Source of the DNA: Pseudooceanicola algae
GTDB taxonomy: Bacteria > Pseudomonadota > Alphaproteobacteria > Rhodobacterales > Rhodobacteraceae
Direction of reading: 5' to 3'
Assembly: GCF_003590145.2 (NCBI RefSeq)
Contig: NZ_CP060436.1
Span: 2,981,001 to 3,045,000, forward strand
Length of the DNA stretch: 64,000 nt
The notes under the pieces were generated by a model. That model had not been told where the DNA came from. It made no database searches and saw nothing but the letters and a program-made list of their open reading frames with translations. Shown here one piece after another: positions 49,790 through 58,487 of the stretch. Position 1 is the stretch's first letter. Every line of letters begins with the position of its first letter. A program made the translations under genes and the position numbers.

Positions 49790-51382
49790 ATGGCCCCCAA
49801 AGTCCTTATTTCCGACAGCCTGTCCGAAGCCGCCGTCCAGATCTTCCGTGATCGCGGCATCGAGGTCGATTTCGAACCCACCCTTGGCAAGGACAAGGAA
49901 AAGCTGGCCGAGGTGATCGGCAAGTACGACGGTCTTGCCATCCGGTCGGCCACCAAGGTTACCGAGAAGATCCTCGAGAACGCGACCAACCTGAAGGTCA
50001 TCGGCCGCGCCGGGATCGGCACCGACAACATCGACAAGGAAGCGTCCTCGAAAAAGGGCGTGATCGTGATGAACACGCCGTTCGGCAACATGATCACGAC
50101 GGCGGAACATGCCATCGCGATGATGTTCGCCGTGGCACGCCAGATCCCCGAGGCCAGCGCCTCGACCCATGCCGGCAAATGGGAGAAGTCCAAGTTCATG
50201 GGCGTCGAGCTGACCGGCAAGACCCTGGGCGTCATCGGCGCGGGCAACATCGGTGGCATCGTCTGCGACCGCGCCCGTGGCCTGAAGATGAAGGTCGCGG
50301 CCTATGATCCCTTCCTGAGCCAGGAAAAGGCCGACAAGATGGGCGTCGAGAAGGTCGAACTGGAAGACCTGCTGAAGCGCGCCGACTTCATCACCCTGCA
50401 CGTGCCCTTCACCGAGCAGACCAAGAACATACTGAGCCGCGAAAACCTGGCCAAGACCAAGAAGGGCGTGCGGATCATCAACTGCGCGCGTGGCGGTCTG
50501 GTCGACGAGGAAGCCCTGGCCGAGCTGCTGACATCCGGTCATGTCGCGGGCGCCGCCTTCGACGTGTTCAAGGAAGAGCCCGCCAAGGAGAACCCGCTGT
50601 TCAACCTGCCCAACGTGGTCTGCACGCCGCACCTTGGCGCCGCCACCACCGAAGCCCAGGAAAACGTGGCCCTTCAGGTGGCCGAGCAGATGGCGAACTA
50701 CCTGCTGGACGGTGCGGTCGAAAACGCGCTGAACATGCCCTCGATGACCGCCGAGGAAGCCAAGGTCATGGGCCCCTGGGTCGCGCTCGCCGGGCATCTT
50801 GGCACCTTCATCGGTCAACTGACCGACGAACCGGTCGAGGCGATCAACATCCTTTACGATGGTGTCGTGTCGGAGATGAACATGCCGGCGCTGAACTGCT
50901 CGGTCATCGCGGGAATCCTGAAAAAGGCCAACCCGGATGTGAACCTTGTCTCGGCGCCCGTGGTGGCCAGGGAACGTGGCGTCAAGATTTCGACCACGAA
51001 CCAGGCCAAGGCGGGGACCTTCGAGGGCTACATCAAGGTCACGATCAAGACGCCGACCCTGGAACGTTCGGTTGCCGGGACCGTGTTCAGCGACGGCAAG
51101 CCGCGCTTCATCCAGATCAAGGGCATCAACATCGACGCCGAGGTGGGTGAGCACATGCTTTATACCACCAACGAAGACGTCCCCGGTGTCATCGGGACGC
51201 TCGGCATGACCCTGGGTCAGAATGGTCAGAATATCGCGAACTTCACCCTTGGCCGGACCTCGACCGGAGCACAGGCGATCGCGCTGCTCTACCTTGATGA
51301 AAAAGCCAAGCCCGAGGCCATGAAGGCCCTGCGCGACACCGGCATGTTCCAGCAGATCCGCCCTCTGGAATTCACCGTCTGA
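49790..51382 (+). CDS. serA: D-3-phosphoglycerate dehydrogenase
   Basis: Long-form phosphoglycerate dehydrogenase of 530 residues, first step of serine synthesis. The substrate domain has 'GRAGIGTDNIDKEASSKKG', the NAD domain LGVIGAGNIGGIV, and the catalytic His is in CTPHLGAATTEAQ. After residue 310 come the intervening (ASB) domain and a C-terminal ACT domain ('VPGVIGTLGMTLGQNGQNIA'), the usual site of feedback control by serine. The ATG at 49790 follows AAGGA. A strong terminator follows 25 bases after the stop. Confidence 0.96.
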   Translation: MAPKVLISDSLSEAAVQIFRDRGIEVDFEPTLGKDKEKLAEVIGKYDGLAIRSATKVTEKILENATNLKVIGRAGIGTDNIDKEASSKKGVIVMNTPFGNMITTAEHAIAMMFAVARQIPEASASTHAGKWEKSKFMGVELTGKTLGVIGAGNIGGIVCDRARGLKMKVAAYDPFLSQEKADKMGVEKVELEDLLKRADFITLHVPFTEQTKNILSRENLAKTKKGVRIINCARGGLVDEEALAELLTSGHVAGAAFDVFKEEPAKENPLFNLPNVVCTPHLGAATTEAQENVALQVAEQMANYLLDGAVENALNMPSMTAEEAKVMGPWVALAGHLGTFIGQLTDEPVEAINILYDGVVSEMNMPALNCSVIAGILKKANPDVNLVSAPVVARERGVKISTTNQAKAGTFEGYIKVTIKTPTLERSVAGTVFSDGKPRFIQIKGINIDAEVGEHMLYTTNEDVPGVIGTLGMTLGQNGQNIANFTLGRTSTGAQAIALLYLDEKAKPEAMKALRDTGMFQQIRPLEFTV

Positions 51383-51406
51383 ATCACCTGATCAGGTAAC
51401 GACAGC

Positions 51407-51438
51407 AGGGCCGTCCCGACCTGGGGCGGCCCTTTTTC
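51407..51438 (+). terminator. Rho-independent terminator after serA
   Basis: AGGGCCGTCCC (51407-51417) pairs with GGGGCGGCCCT (51423-51433, one G-T pair) around GACCT, and is followed by TTTTT. It ends the serC-serA operon and may serve the convergent gene as well. Confidence 0.88.
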
Positions 51439-51459
51439 CATTGCCCGCTTCGTGGACCC

Positions 51460-51834
51460 TCAGACCGGCGCCCGCCCCCGCGTGGCGACGATATAGGTGA
51501 ACAGCAGCATCGACAGCAGGGTCAGCACCGAGCCGAGCTTGGCTGCCCCTTCGCCGCCGCCGGTGATCGCCAGGTAGATACCGGGGATGATGACCACCAC
51601 GCCAAGCACGGTCAGGCCAAGGTGGATCTTGGGCAATACGCCGAGCTCTGCGCCGGGGGTGATCTGGTAGAAGATGCCGAACAGCGCCATGCCGACCCAG
51701 CCGATCAGGTTCATATGCGCATGGACCGGCATCAGCGAATGGTCATGACTGGCGGACATCTGGATGCCAAGGACCATGCCGAGCAGCGCAGAGATCGTCG
51801 CGAGCAGGAAGAAGACGTAGGAAACGGGTTTCAT
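51460..51834 (-). CDS. small membrane protein resembling a haem-copper oxidase subunit I fragment
   Basis: Four-helix membrane protein of 124 residues. 'SLMPVHAHMNLIGWVGMALFG' (in pieces: PVHAHMNLIGW) with 'YQITPGAEL' resembles the H-x-H-x-N-x2-G stretch of cytochrome-oxidase-like CcoN/NorB subunits, and small stand-alone proteins of this kind are known in proteobacteria, but without a firm function. The two His would face the membrane edge and could bind haem. The start at 51834 was preferred over ATG 51846 because it begins just before the first helix. Not linked to an operon. Confidence 0.65.
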   Translation of the reverse strand: MKPVSYVFFLLATISALLGMVLGIQMSASHDHSLMPVHAHMNLIGWVGMALFGIFYQITPGAELGVLPKIHLGLTVLGVVVIIPGIYLAITGGGEGAAKLGSVLTLLSMLLFTYIVATRGRAPV

Positions 51835-52084
51835 GAATGCCCCCATCAGGGATGATGCTGCGCACCGTCTCGGGACTGCCTCGGGTTTCCTCGGGCGGCT
51901 GCGTTGCAAATGTGTCGTGAACCTTGCCTAATGTCGGCACATGCAAGCAGGATTCCCGAACAGATCAAGGGAATTTCTTGCCGCGATCCTGTTTTTTACC
52001 GGGAAAGCAACATGGCGGGTGGGCTCTCTGGTGTTTTCCGGCGAAGCGTGGTTGCCTGCCATCTCAGTCAGTCCGGAGTGACCC

Positions 52085-52870
52085 ATGACCATCTATGCAA
52101 TCGGAGACATCCACGGCCAGACCGGGATGCTGGACGCGGCCCTTGAGCGGATCGACCGCGATGGCGGCGAAACCGGTCCTGATGGCGCGGACGAGGTGAT
52201 CTTTCTGGGCGATCTGGTCGACCGGGGACCGGATGCGGCCGGGGTGATCGAAAAGATCGCCTCCGGTATTGCGCAAGGCAAGCGCTGGACCGCGATTCGG
52301 GGCAATCACGACACGATGTTCCGGCGGTTCCTGCGTGACGGCACGCTGCATGATGCCGCGATCCTCAGCGGCAATCCCTGGACCCATTTCCGGCTGGGCG
52401 GGGTGGCGACGCTTTACAGCTATGGCCTCGACCCGGATCTGGACCACGAAGATCTTGTTGCCGCAGCGCAGAAAGCCGTGCCGCAACACCATGTCGAATT
52501 TCTTGATACCTGCCCGCTTTGGATCGAACGGGGGGGCTGGCTGTTCGTTCATGCGGGCATCCGCCCCGGCGTCGCGCTGGAAAAGCAGGCCGAACAGGAT
52601 CTGATCTGGATTCGTGACGGGTTCCTGACCCATGCCGGGGACCTGCCCTGGACCGTGGTGCACGGGCATACGGTCATGGACGATCCCGTCTGGGCAGGGA
52701 ACCGGGTGTCGCTGGACACCGGTGCGGGTGCCATGCCGCCGCGCCATCTGACCGTCGCCGCGATCGAGGATGACACGGTGTTCATCCTGACCGACGAAGG
52801 CCGGCAGGAGTTGCTGCGCGAGGCCCATCCCGATGCCCGCCACGCGGCACGGCAGACCCGGGCGTCCTGA
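52085..52870 (+). CDS. metallophosphoesterase, PrpE/ApaH-like
   Basis: Calcineurin-like phosphoesterase of 261 residues, related to bacterial Ser/Thr phosphatases (PrpA/PrpE) and ApaH. All metal motifs are present: AIGDIHG, FLGDLVDRGP, RGNHDTMF, FVHAG and VVHGHTV. The domain is complete from residue 3, so the ATG at 52085 is sound. Possible roles are protein dephosphorylation or cleavage of dinucleoside polyphosphates. It stands alone between the small membrane protein and the thiolase. Confidence 0.9.
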   Translation: MTIYAIGDIHGQTGMLDAALERIDRDGGETGPDGADEVIFLGDLVDRGPDAAGVIEKIASGIAQGKRWTAIRGNHDTMFRRFLRDGTLHDAAILSGNPWTHFRLGGVATLYSYGLDPDLDHEDLVAAAQKAVPQHHVEFLDTCPLWIERGGWLFVHAGIRPGVALEKQAEQDLIWIRDGFLTHAGDLPWTVVHGHTVMDDPVWAGNRVSLDTGAGAMPPRHLTVAAIEDDTVFILTDEGRQELLREAHPDARHAARQTRAS

Positions 52871-52982
52871 TCGGCCTGACACCCGGGGTCGGTGACGACG
52901 GGTGCAGGGGAAACTGCCGGAACGTCACGGCCCACAAGGGCGCGGTCCTTGCTAGGGTCGCCGGAAAACGGGGAGGGTCTTC

Positions 52983-54161
52983 ATGGAAGATATCGTCATT
53001 CTTGGTGCTGCGCGCACCGCCATCGGCAGCTTTGGTGGCGGTCTGGCCGCCGTGCCGCCGATTGATCTGGGTACCATTGTCGCCAAGGCCGCGCTTGAGC
53101 GTGCCGGGGTCGACCCGGCGCAGATCGGCCATGTGGTCTACGGCCATGTCTTGAACACCGAACCGCGCGACATGTACCTGTCGCGGGTTGCCGCAATGCA
53201 GGCGGGTGTCCCTGAGACAACCCCGGCGATGAACGTCAACCGGCTCTGCGGGTCGGGGGCGCAGGCCGTGGTGTCGGCGGTGCAGTCGCTGGCCCTGGGG
53301 GATGCGGATTTCGCCCTGGCGGGCGGCGCCGAAAGCATGAGTCGCGCGCCCTATATCGTGCCCGCGCAACGCTGGGGCGCCAAGATGGGCGATGTGCAAT
53401 CCCAGGACATGATGCTGGGCGCGCTGACCTGTCCCTTTGGCACCGGCCACATGGGGATCACGGCGGAAAACGTGGCCGCCGAGGTCGATATATCCCGCGC
53501 CGCGCAGGATGCCTTTGCCGCCGAAAGCCAGCGCCGCGCCTCTGCCGCCATGGACGCGGGGTATTTCGACAGCCAGATCACCCCGGTCGAGGTGCGGGTG
53601 AAGCGTGAAACGGTTGAATTCAAGCGCGACGAACACCCCAAGCCCGCGACGACCGCGGAAACCCTGGCCAAGCTGCGTCCGGCTTTTCGCAAGGACGGCA
53701 GCGTGACGGCGGGCAATGCCTCGGGGTTGAATGATGGCGCGGCGGCGGTGGTGATGGCCCGCGCCTCGGTTGCCGAGGCCGCTGGCCTCACGCCCTCGGC
53801 GCGCGTCCTGGGCTACGCCCATGCCGGGGTGCGCCCGGATGTGATGGGCTATGGCCCGATCCCGGCCGTCAGGGCCCTGTTCGAGCGTACCGGGCTGAGC
53901 GCCGCGGATTTCGACGTGGTCGAATCCAACGAAGCCTTCGCGGCGCAGGCCATCGCCGTTTCCTCGGCCCTCGGGCTGGACCCCGCGAAGGTGAACCCCA
54001 ATGGCGGGGCCATCGCGCTTGGCCATCCGGTCGGGGCCACCGGGGCGATCCTTGTCGTGAAGGCGCTTTATGAGCTGGAGCGGATCGGCGGGCGCCGCGC
54101 CCTTGTCACCATGTGCATCGGCGGCGGTCAGGGCATTGCCCTGGCGCTGGAGCGGCTCTGA
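52983..54161 (+). CDS. acetyl-CoA C-acyltransferase (thiolase)
   Basis: Thiolase of 392 residues. Nucleophile Cys89 is in NVNRLCGSGAQA, His348 in ALGHPVGATG and the second active Cys378 in MCIGGGQGIA, all expected. Length and features fit biosynthetic-type or beta-ketothiolases that work with acetoacetyl- or other 3-ketoacyl-CoA, for instance in polyhydroxybutyrate or degradative pathways; no partner gene is nearby to decide. GGGAGGG lies 9 bases before the ATG, and a terminator follows 24 bases after the stop. Confidence 0.92.
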   Translation: MEDIVILGAARTAIGSFGGGLAAVPPIDLGTIVAKAALERAGVDPAQIGHVVYGHVLNTEPRDMYLSRVAAMQAGVPETTPAMNVNRLCGSGAQAVVSAVQSLALGDADFALAGGAESMSRAPYIVPAQRWGAKMGDVQSQDMMLGALTCPFGTGHMGITAENVAAEVDISRAAQDAFAAESQRRASAAMDAGYFDSQITPVEVRVKRETVEFKRDEHPKPATTAETLAKLRPAFRKDGSVTAGNASGLNDGAAAVVMARASVAEAAGLTPSARVLGYAHAGVRPDVMGYGPIPAVRALFERTGLSAADFDVVESNEAFAAQAIAVSSALGLDPAKVNPNGGAIALGHPVGATGAILVVKALYELERIGGRRALVTMCIGGGQGIALALERL

Positions 54162-54184
54162 CGCGACCGGGGTCGCGGAAAGGA

Positions 54185-54212
54185 AAAGGCGCGCCAACCG
54201 AGGCGCGCCTTT
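54185..54212. terminator. bidirectional terminator between thiolase and NCS2 permease
   Basis: AAAGGCGCGCC (54185-54195) and GGCGCGCCTTT (54202-54212) form a perfect 11-pair stem with loop AACCGA. It lies between two convergent genes, and has A and T flanks suited to stopping both. Confidence 0.8.
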
Positions 54213-54231
54213 GTCGTTCATGGCAGGGGAA

Positions 54232-55608
54232 TCAGACCTTTTCGGCCAGTTCCTCGGCGGTTTCCTGGGGCAGGACCAGGTTGAGGATGATCGACAGCGC
54301 CGCTGCTGGCAGCAGGCCCGAGGTCATCAGGATCTGCAAGGTGCGCGGCAGGTGCTGCAGCGCCGTTGGTTCAAGTTGCAGACCGAAGCCAACCGACAGG
54401 GACACGGCCAGGATGATCATGTTCCGGCGGTTCCAGACGACCTCGGACAGCATGTTGATCCCGGATGCGGCGACCATGCCGAACATCACGATCACACCGC
54501 CGCCCAGCACGTTGATCGGTACGGTGTTGATGACGGCGCCGACCTTGGGCACCAGCCCGCAGACGATCAGGAAGACCGCGCCGATGGTGACGACATGGCG
54601 GCTCATGACGCCGGTCATCGCGATCAGCCCGACGTTCTGGCTGAAGGAGGTGTTGGGCAGCCCGCCGAAGACACCGGCGATGGCCGAACCGACGCCGTCG
54701 GCGAAGGTTGCGCCCTGGATCTCCTTGTCGGTGGCTTCGCGCCCTGCGCCGCCCTTGGTGATCCCCGAGGTATCCCCGACCGTCTCGATGGCCGAGATGA
54801 TCGCCATGAAGCACATGCCCACCACGATGGCCGGATCGAAGGCAAAGCCCCATTTGAACGGCATCGGCAGGTCAAAGATCGCGGCCCGACCGACATTGGC
54901 AAAGCTGACCTGACCCATCAGCGCCGCCACGATGTAGCCCGCCAGAATGCCGATCAGAACCGAGGCGACCGACAGCAGCCCCTTGGTCGCAAAACTCAGC
55001 GTCAGGGCCACGACGATTACCACCAGCGCGGGCAGCCACATGGCCAGCGTACCGTATTCCGGCTTGCCCACCAGCGGAACACCCCCGGCGGCATATTGGA
55101 TGCCGGTCTTCAGCAGGGCCAGACCGATCATCAGCACGATCAGCCCGGTGACCAGCGGCGGCAGGGCAAAGCGGAACTTGCCGATGACGAAGCCCAGGCA
55201 GAAGTGGAAGCACCCGCCGATCACAACGCCGGTCATCAGGCCGGGCATCCCGTCGACGCCCAGGCCAGCCACCGCGGGAATCATCACCGGCAAAAAGGCG
55301 AATGAGGTCCCTTGCACGATCGGCAGCCTGGCCCCGATCGGCCCGATGGTCAGGGTCTGGATCAGCGTCGCGATCCCGGCGAACAGCATCGCCATCTGGA
55401 TCATGTAGGTCATGTCCGGGAAGCCGAGCGCACCCTGGTCCGAGCCAAAGCCAAAGCCCGCCGCCCCGGCAATGATGATCGACGGTGTGACGTTCGACGC
55501 AAACATCGCCAACACGTGCTGGATGCCAAGTGGCACCGCATCCACGAGTGGCGGCATGTAGTCGGGATCCTGAAGTTGTTCCTTCGTCCCGAGAATTCTT
55601 CCGGCCAT
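54232..55608 (-). CDS. NCS2 family purine (xanthine/urate) permease
   Basis: Nucleobase:cation symporter-2 of 458 residues with about 12-14 membrane helices. The NCS2 signature is read as SQNVGLIAMTGVMSRHV, matching the family's N-x-G-x4-T pattern; 'IIAGAAGFGFG' and 'VQGTSFAFLPVM' are other standard pieces. The T-G at the end of the signature is as in bacterial xanthine/urate transporters. It precedes nothing on its left but belongs with the ureide genes upstream (AllA lies 47 bases away), so urate or xanthine is the likely cargo. ATG 55608 is preceded by GGGGACAGGAA. Confidence 0.9.
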   Translation of the reverse strand: MAGRILGTKEQLQDPDYMPPLVDAVPLGIQHVLAMFASNVTPSIIIAGAAGFGFGSDQGALGFPDMTYMIQMAMLFAGIATLIQTLTIGPIGARLPIVQGTSFAFLPVMIPAVAGLGVDGMPGLMTGVVIGGCFHFCLGFVIGKFRFALPPLVTGLIVLMIGLALLKTGIQYAAGGVPLVGKPEYGTLAMWLPALVVIVVALTLSFATKGLLSVASVLIGILAGYIVAALMGQVSFANVGRAAIFDLPMPFKWGFAFDPAIVVGMCFMAIISAIETVGDTSGITKGGAGREATDKEIQGATFADGVGSAIAGVFGGLPNTSFSQNVGLIAMTGVMSRHVVTIGAVFLIVCGLVPKVGAVINTVPINVLGGGVIVMFGMVAASGINMLSEVVWNRRNMIILAVSLSVGFGLQLEPTALQHLPRTLQILMTSGLLPAAALSIILNLVLPQETAEELAEKV

Positions 55609-55655
55609 TTCCTGTCCCCTGTCTTGTGCTGCGCAGCACACCGGGGCGTGCCGCC

Positions 55656-56144
55656 TTATGACAGTATCCTGAAAGGCGCGCTCAGGAAGTGTTCATCAAG
55701 GTTGGAGGTATCGCCGATCCGGTCAACCACGGCAAAAAGGCCGGGTTCTGCCAAAGGTGTAAGCACTCCGTGCCAGGTGCCGCGATGAAAGTTGACGCCC
55801 TGACCCGGTTGCGGAAGAAACGCCCGGGGCTGGCCGGGCACGCCATGGTCGTCGGGGGCGACGATAACCAGCCAGGCGGCCTGCGACATGGGCAGGAAGG
55901 CCTGCGATCCTTCGGGGTGGCGTTCCAGCAGGTCGCATTCATAGGGCAGGCTGCGCGGCACGGCCTTGAACAGGCTGATCCCGGCGCGCCCTTCGGGCCC
56001 GAAATCCAGTTCGGCGCGGTCGTGATAGCGTCCGCACATCCCCGCGTTGATCAGCTTGTCGGGTGCCCCCGCAACGTCGAGCACATCGCCGAAGGGGGCA
56101 AAGGCCTCGGCGCTCAGCGGTTCGGCGTGGATGACCCGGCTCAC
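55656..56144 (-). CDS. allA: ureidoglycolate lyase
   Basis: Ureidoglycolate lyase of 162 residues, splitting (S)-ureidoglycolate into glyoxylate and urea, the last step of allantoin breakdown. 'AFAPFGDVLDVAG' at the start and 'GQGVNFHRGTWHGVLTPL' with the His residues are typical of AllA. The start is GTG 56144, which overlaps the bicupin stop as GTGA; no ATG is near. Third gene in the minus-strand order puuE-uraD, allE-like, allA, NCS2. Confidence 0.9.
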   Translation of the reverse strand: MSRVIHAEPLSAEAFAPFGDVLDVAGAPDKLINAGMCGRYHDRAELDFGPEGRAGISLFKAVPRSLPYECDLLERHPEGSQAFLPMSQAAWLVIVAPDDHGVPGQPRAFLPQPGQGVNFHRGTWHGVLTPLAEPGLFAVVDRIGDTSNLDEHFLSAPFRILS

Positions 56145-56965
56145 AGGGACAGCGCCGGGTGGCGGTTGACGTCCTTGTAAAGCAGGTAGCGGAAGGGCGC
56201 ATCGCCAAGCTGTTCGCAGGCCTGCGGGCAGAAGGCGCGCAGCCACATGAAATCGCCCGGCCCGACCTCGACCCAGTCGGTATTCAGCAGGTAGCGCGCG
56301 CGGCCTTCCAGCACGTAGAGCCCGTGTTCCATCACATGGGTCTCGGCAAAGGGAATGCGCCCGCCGGGCTGGAAGGTGACGATATTCACATGCATGTCGT
56401 GGCGCAGATCGTCGGGGTCGACGAAACGGGTCGTGGCCCAGGCGCCGTTCGTGCCGGGCATGGCGACGGGGGTGATGTCATCGTCGTGTCCAAAGATCGG
56501 CTCGGGTGCGGGGATGCCGGGGGCCTCTTCGTAGCGCTTGCGGACCCAGTGGAAGCTGGTGGTCGCCGCGCTGCGGTTGGCAATGCTCCAGCCGCTGCCG
56601 GCGGGCAGATAGGCATAGCCGCCGGGGGTCAGGTCGCGGGTCTGACCGTCCAGCGTGACCGATACCACGCCGTCGGTGACAAAGATCACGCCCTGCGCGC
56701 CCATGTCGGGTTCGGGGGCGTCGGCACCGCCGCCGGGGGTCAGTTCGACGATCAGCTGAGCGAAGGTTTCTGCGAACCCCGACAGCGGACGCGCGATGAT
56801 CCAGGCACGCGCGCCGGTCCAGCCGGGCAGGCAGGAGGTCACGATATCGGACATGCAGGCCGATGGGATCACCGCATAGGCGGTAGTGAACCGGGCAGGG
56901 TCATAGTGCTTTTCCCCCTGGCCGGGCAGGCCGCCACGGGGCGTGTAGTAGCTGCGGGACGTCAC
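56141..56965 (-). CDS. allE: (S)-ureidoglycine aminohydrolase, bicupin
   Basis: Bicupin of 274 residues that matches (S)-ureidoglycine aminohydrolase (AllE/YlbA/UGHY): it releases ammonium from ureidoglycine and keeps the S configuration of ureidoglycolate. Recognisable parts are 'YYTPRGGLPGQ' at the start, a first cupin that lacks metal ligands and a second one with 'PFAETHVMEHGLYVLEGRA' and 'EVGPGDFMWLRAFCPQ', carrying the manganese His/Glu ligands. It overlaps both neighbours by four bases (ATGA with the upstream gene, GTGA with allA). Confidence 0.9.
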   Translation of the reverse strand: MTSRSYYTPRGGLPGQGEKHYDPARFTTAYAVIPSACMSDIVTSCLPGWTGARAWIIARPLSGFAETFAQLIVELTPGGGADAPEPDMGAQGVIFVTDGVVSVTLDGQTRDLTPGGYAYLPAGSGWSIANRSAATTSFHWVRKRYEEAPGIPAPEPIFGHDDDITPVAMPGTNGAWATTRFVDPDDLRHDMHVNIVTFQPGGRIPFAETHVMEHGLYVLEGRARYLLNTDWVEVGPGDFMWLRAFCPQACEQLGDAPFRYLLYKDVNRHPALSL

Positions 56966-58377
56966 GGCAGCAGGTCCTTCAATCTGTGATAGGCGATGCG
57001 TTCGACATGGCGGCAGGCTTCCTTGAATTCCGTTTCGGGATCGCTCGCGATACGGGCGGGGAAGGCTTCCATGATCGTTGCCTTGGTATGATCTTTGACA
57101 CAGATGATAAAGGGGAAGCCGAACTTTTCGGTATACTCGGTATTGCCGGCGACAAAGAATTCACGCTCGGCATCGGTCAGCGCATCCAGCCCGGCGCTGG
57201 CCTGTTCGCCGGTGCTTTCGGCCGTCAGACGCTTGGCCGTGGCCAGTTTTCCGGCAAGATCGGGGTGGGCCTTCAGAACGCCAAGGCGTTCCTCGGGCGA
57301 GGCCCGGCGAAAGACCCGCACAAGCGCGCTCCACAATCCGATGGCGCTGTCGTTGACCGGGCCAAGCTCAGCCTCCCAGGCCCGTTCGGCGATCCAGGGG
57401 GAATGTTCGTAGATCGACCCGAAGGCGGCGACGAAACCCTCGCGGCTCATGGTGCTCGGGACCATTTCCGGCGTTTCGGAAGGGTGATGTTCAAGCCAGT
57501 GATCGTAGATGTCGATGCGGCGCGGGAACCAGACATCGCCCTTGGCCTGAGCATATTCGATGAATTTCTTCAGCGCAGCCATGCGGCCCGGACGGCCCAG
57601 CAGGCGGCAATGCATCCCGATCGAGAACATCTTGGCGCTGCCAGCCTCGCCTTCCTCGTAAAGCACATCGAAGGCGCCCTTGAGGTATTCGAAGAACTCT
57701 TCCTGCCCGCCGAAGGTCGCAGGCCCGGCAAAGCGCATGTCGTTGGTGTCCATCGTATAGGGAATCACCAGCGTCTCGGCATCGCCGAAGCGGCGCCAAT
57801 AGGGCAGGTCATCGTCGATCGTGTCCGAGACCCACTTCATCCCCATCTCGGCGGCCAGCCGGACGGTATTCATCGAACAGCGCCCCGTGTACCAGCCCTC
57901 GGGCGGAGTGCCGACGACCTCGGTGTGCAGGGCAACGCCTTCTTCCATGACAGCGCGTTCCTCGGCCTCTGTCATGTCCTTGTGTTCGATCCATTTCTTG
58001 CCGTGGCTGGCAATTTCCCAGCCGGCGTCCTGCATCGCCCAAAGCTGTTCCGGCCCGCGGGCCAGCGCATCGGTCACGCCGTAGACGGTCAGCGGAACGC
58101 CCTTTTCGGTGAACAGGCGATGCAGCCGCCAGAACCCGGCGCGTGCGCCGTATTCATAGTTGCTTTCCATGTTCCAATGGCGCTTGCCCTCCCAGGGGGT
58201 CGCCCCGATCACTTCTGACAGGAAGGCTTCGGAGGAAGGGTCGCCATGCAGGATGTTGTTTTCCCCGCCTTCTTCGTAGTTCAGCACGAAGGAGACCGCG
58301 ATCTTGGCGCCGCCGGGCCAATTTGCATCGGGCGGGGTGGGGCCGTAACCGATCATGTTGCGCGGATAGCGGTTCAT
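56962..58377 (-). CDS. puuE: bifunctional allantoinase PuuE / OHCU decarboxylase UraD fusion
   Basis: Two enzymes in one 471-residue chain. Residues 1-305 are the metal-independent allantoinase PuuE, a polysaccharide-deacetylase relative: 'GYGPTPPDANWPGGAKIAVS', 'WEIASHGKKWIEHKDMT', 'SIGMHCRLLGRPGRMAAL'. Residues about 310-471 are UraD, which decarboxylates OHCU to (S)-allantoin: 'FVAAFGSIYEHSPWIAE', 'LKAHPDLAGKLA' (catalytic His) and 'FPFIICVKDHT'. The order in the chain is inverse to the pathway, where UraD acts before PuuE. ATG 58377 follows GGAG. It is the first gene of the minus-strand ureide operon. Confidence 0.93.
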   Translation of the reverse strand: MNRYPRNMIGYGPTPPDANWPGGAKIAVSFVLNYEEGGENNILHGDPSSEAFLSEVIGATPWEGKRHWNMESNYEYGARAGFWRLHRLFTEKGVPLTVYGVTDALARGPEQLWAMQDAGWEIASHGKKWIEHKDMTEAEERAVMEEGVALHTEVVGTPPEGWYTGRCSMNTVRLAAEMGMKWVSDTIDDDLPYWRRFGDAETLVIPYTMDTNDMRFAGPATFGGQEEFFEYLKGAFDVLYEEGEAGSAKMFSIGMHCRLLGRPGRMAALKKFIEYAQAKGDVWFPRRIDIYDHWLEHHPSETPEMVPSTMSREGFVAAFGSIYEHSPWIAERAWEAELGPVNDSAIGLWSALVRVFRRASPEERLGVLKAHPDLAGKLATAKRLTAESTGEQASAGLDALTDAEREFFVAGNTEYTEKFGFPFIICVKDHTKATIMEAFPARIASDPETEFKEACRHVERIAYHRLKDLLP

Positions 58378-58416
58378 GTGCTTGTCTCCGTCTGAATTTC
58401 GGGAGTCCCGGAGTGC

Positions 58417-58431
58417 GCCGCGGACCGCGGC
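58417..58431. promoter_or_regulatory. 15-bp palindrome in the puuE/hiuH divergent promoter
   Basis: GCCGCGG (58417-58423), a central A, CCGCGGC (58425-58431): a perfect 15-base palindrome in the 110-base gap between the divergent puuE-uraD and hiuH genes. Good position for an operator that controls both; GC-rich enough that a chance origin remains possible. Confidence 0.35.
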
Positions 58432-58487
58432 AATAACTTCACGGGCGCACGAAGGTTTCAAGAGGATTTTCCGGGAAGGGGACAGGA

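Noticed and set aside
51835-52084. FNR-type site upstream of the metallophosphoesterase and oxidase-like genes
   Set aside because: Searched for TTGAT-4-ATCAA; only poor half-sites (GATCAAGG) exist.
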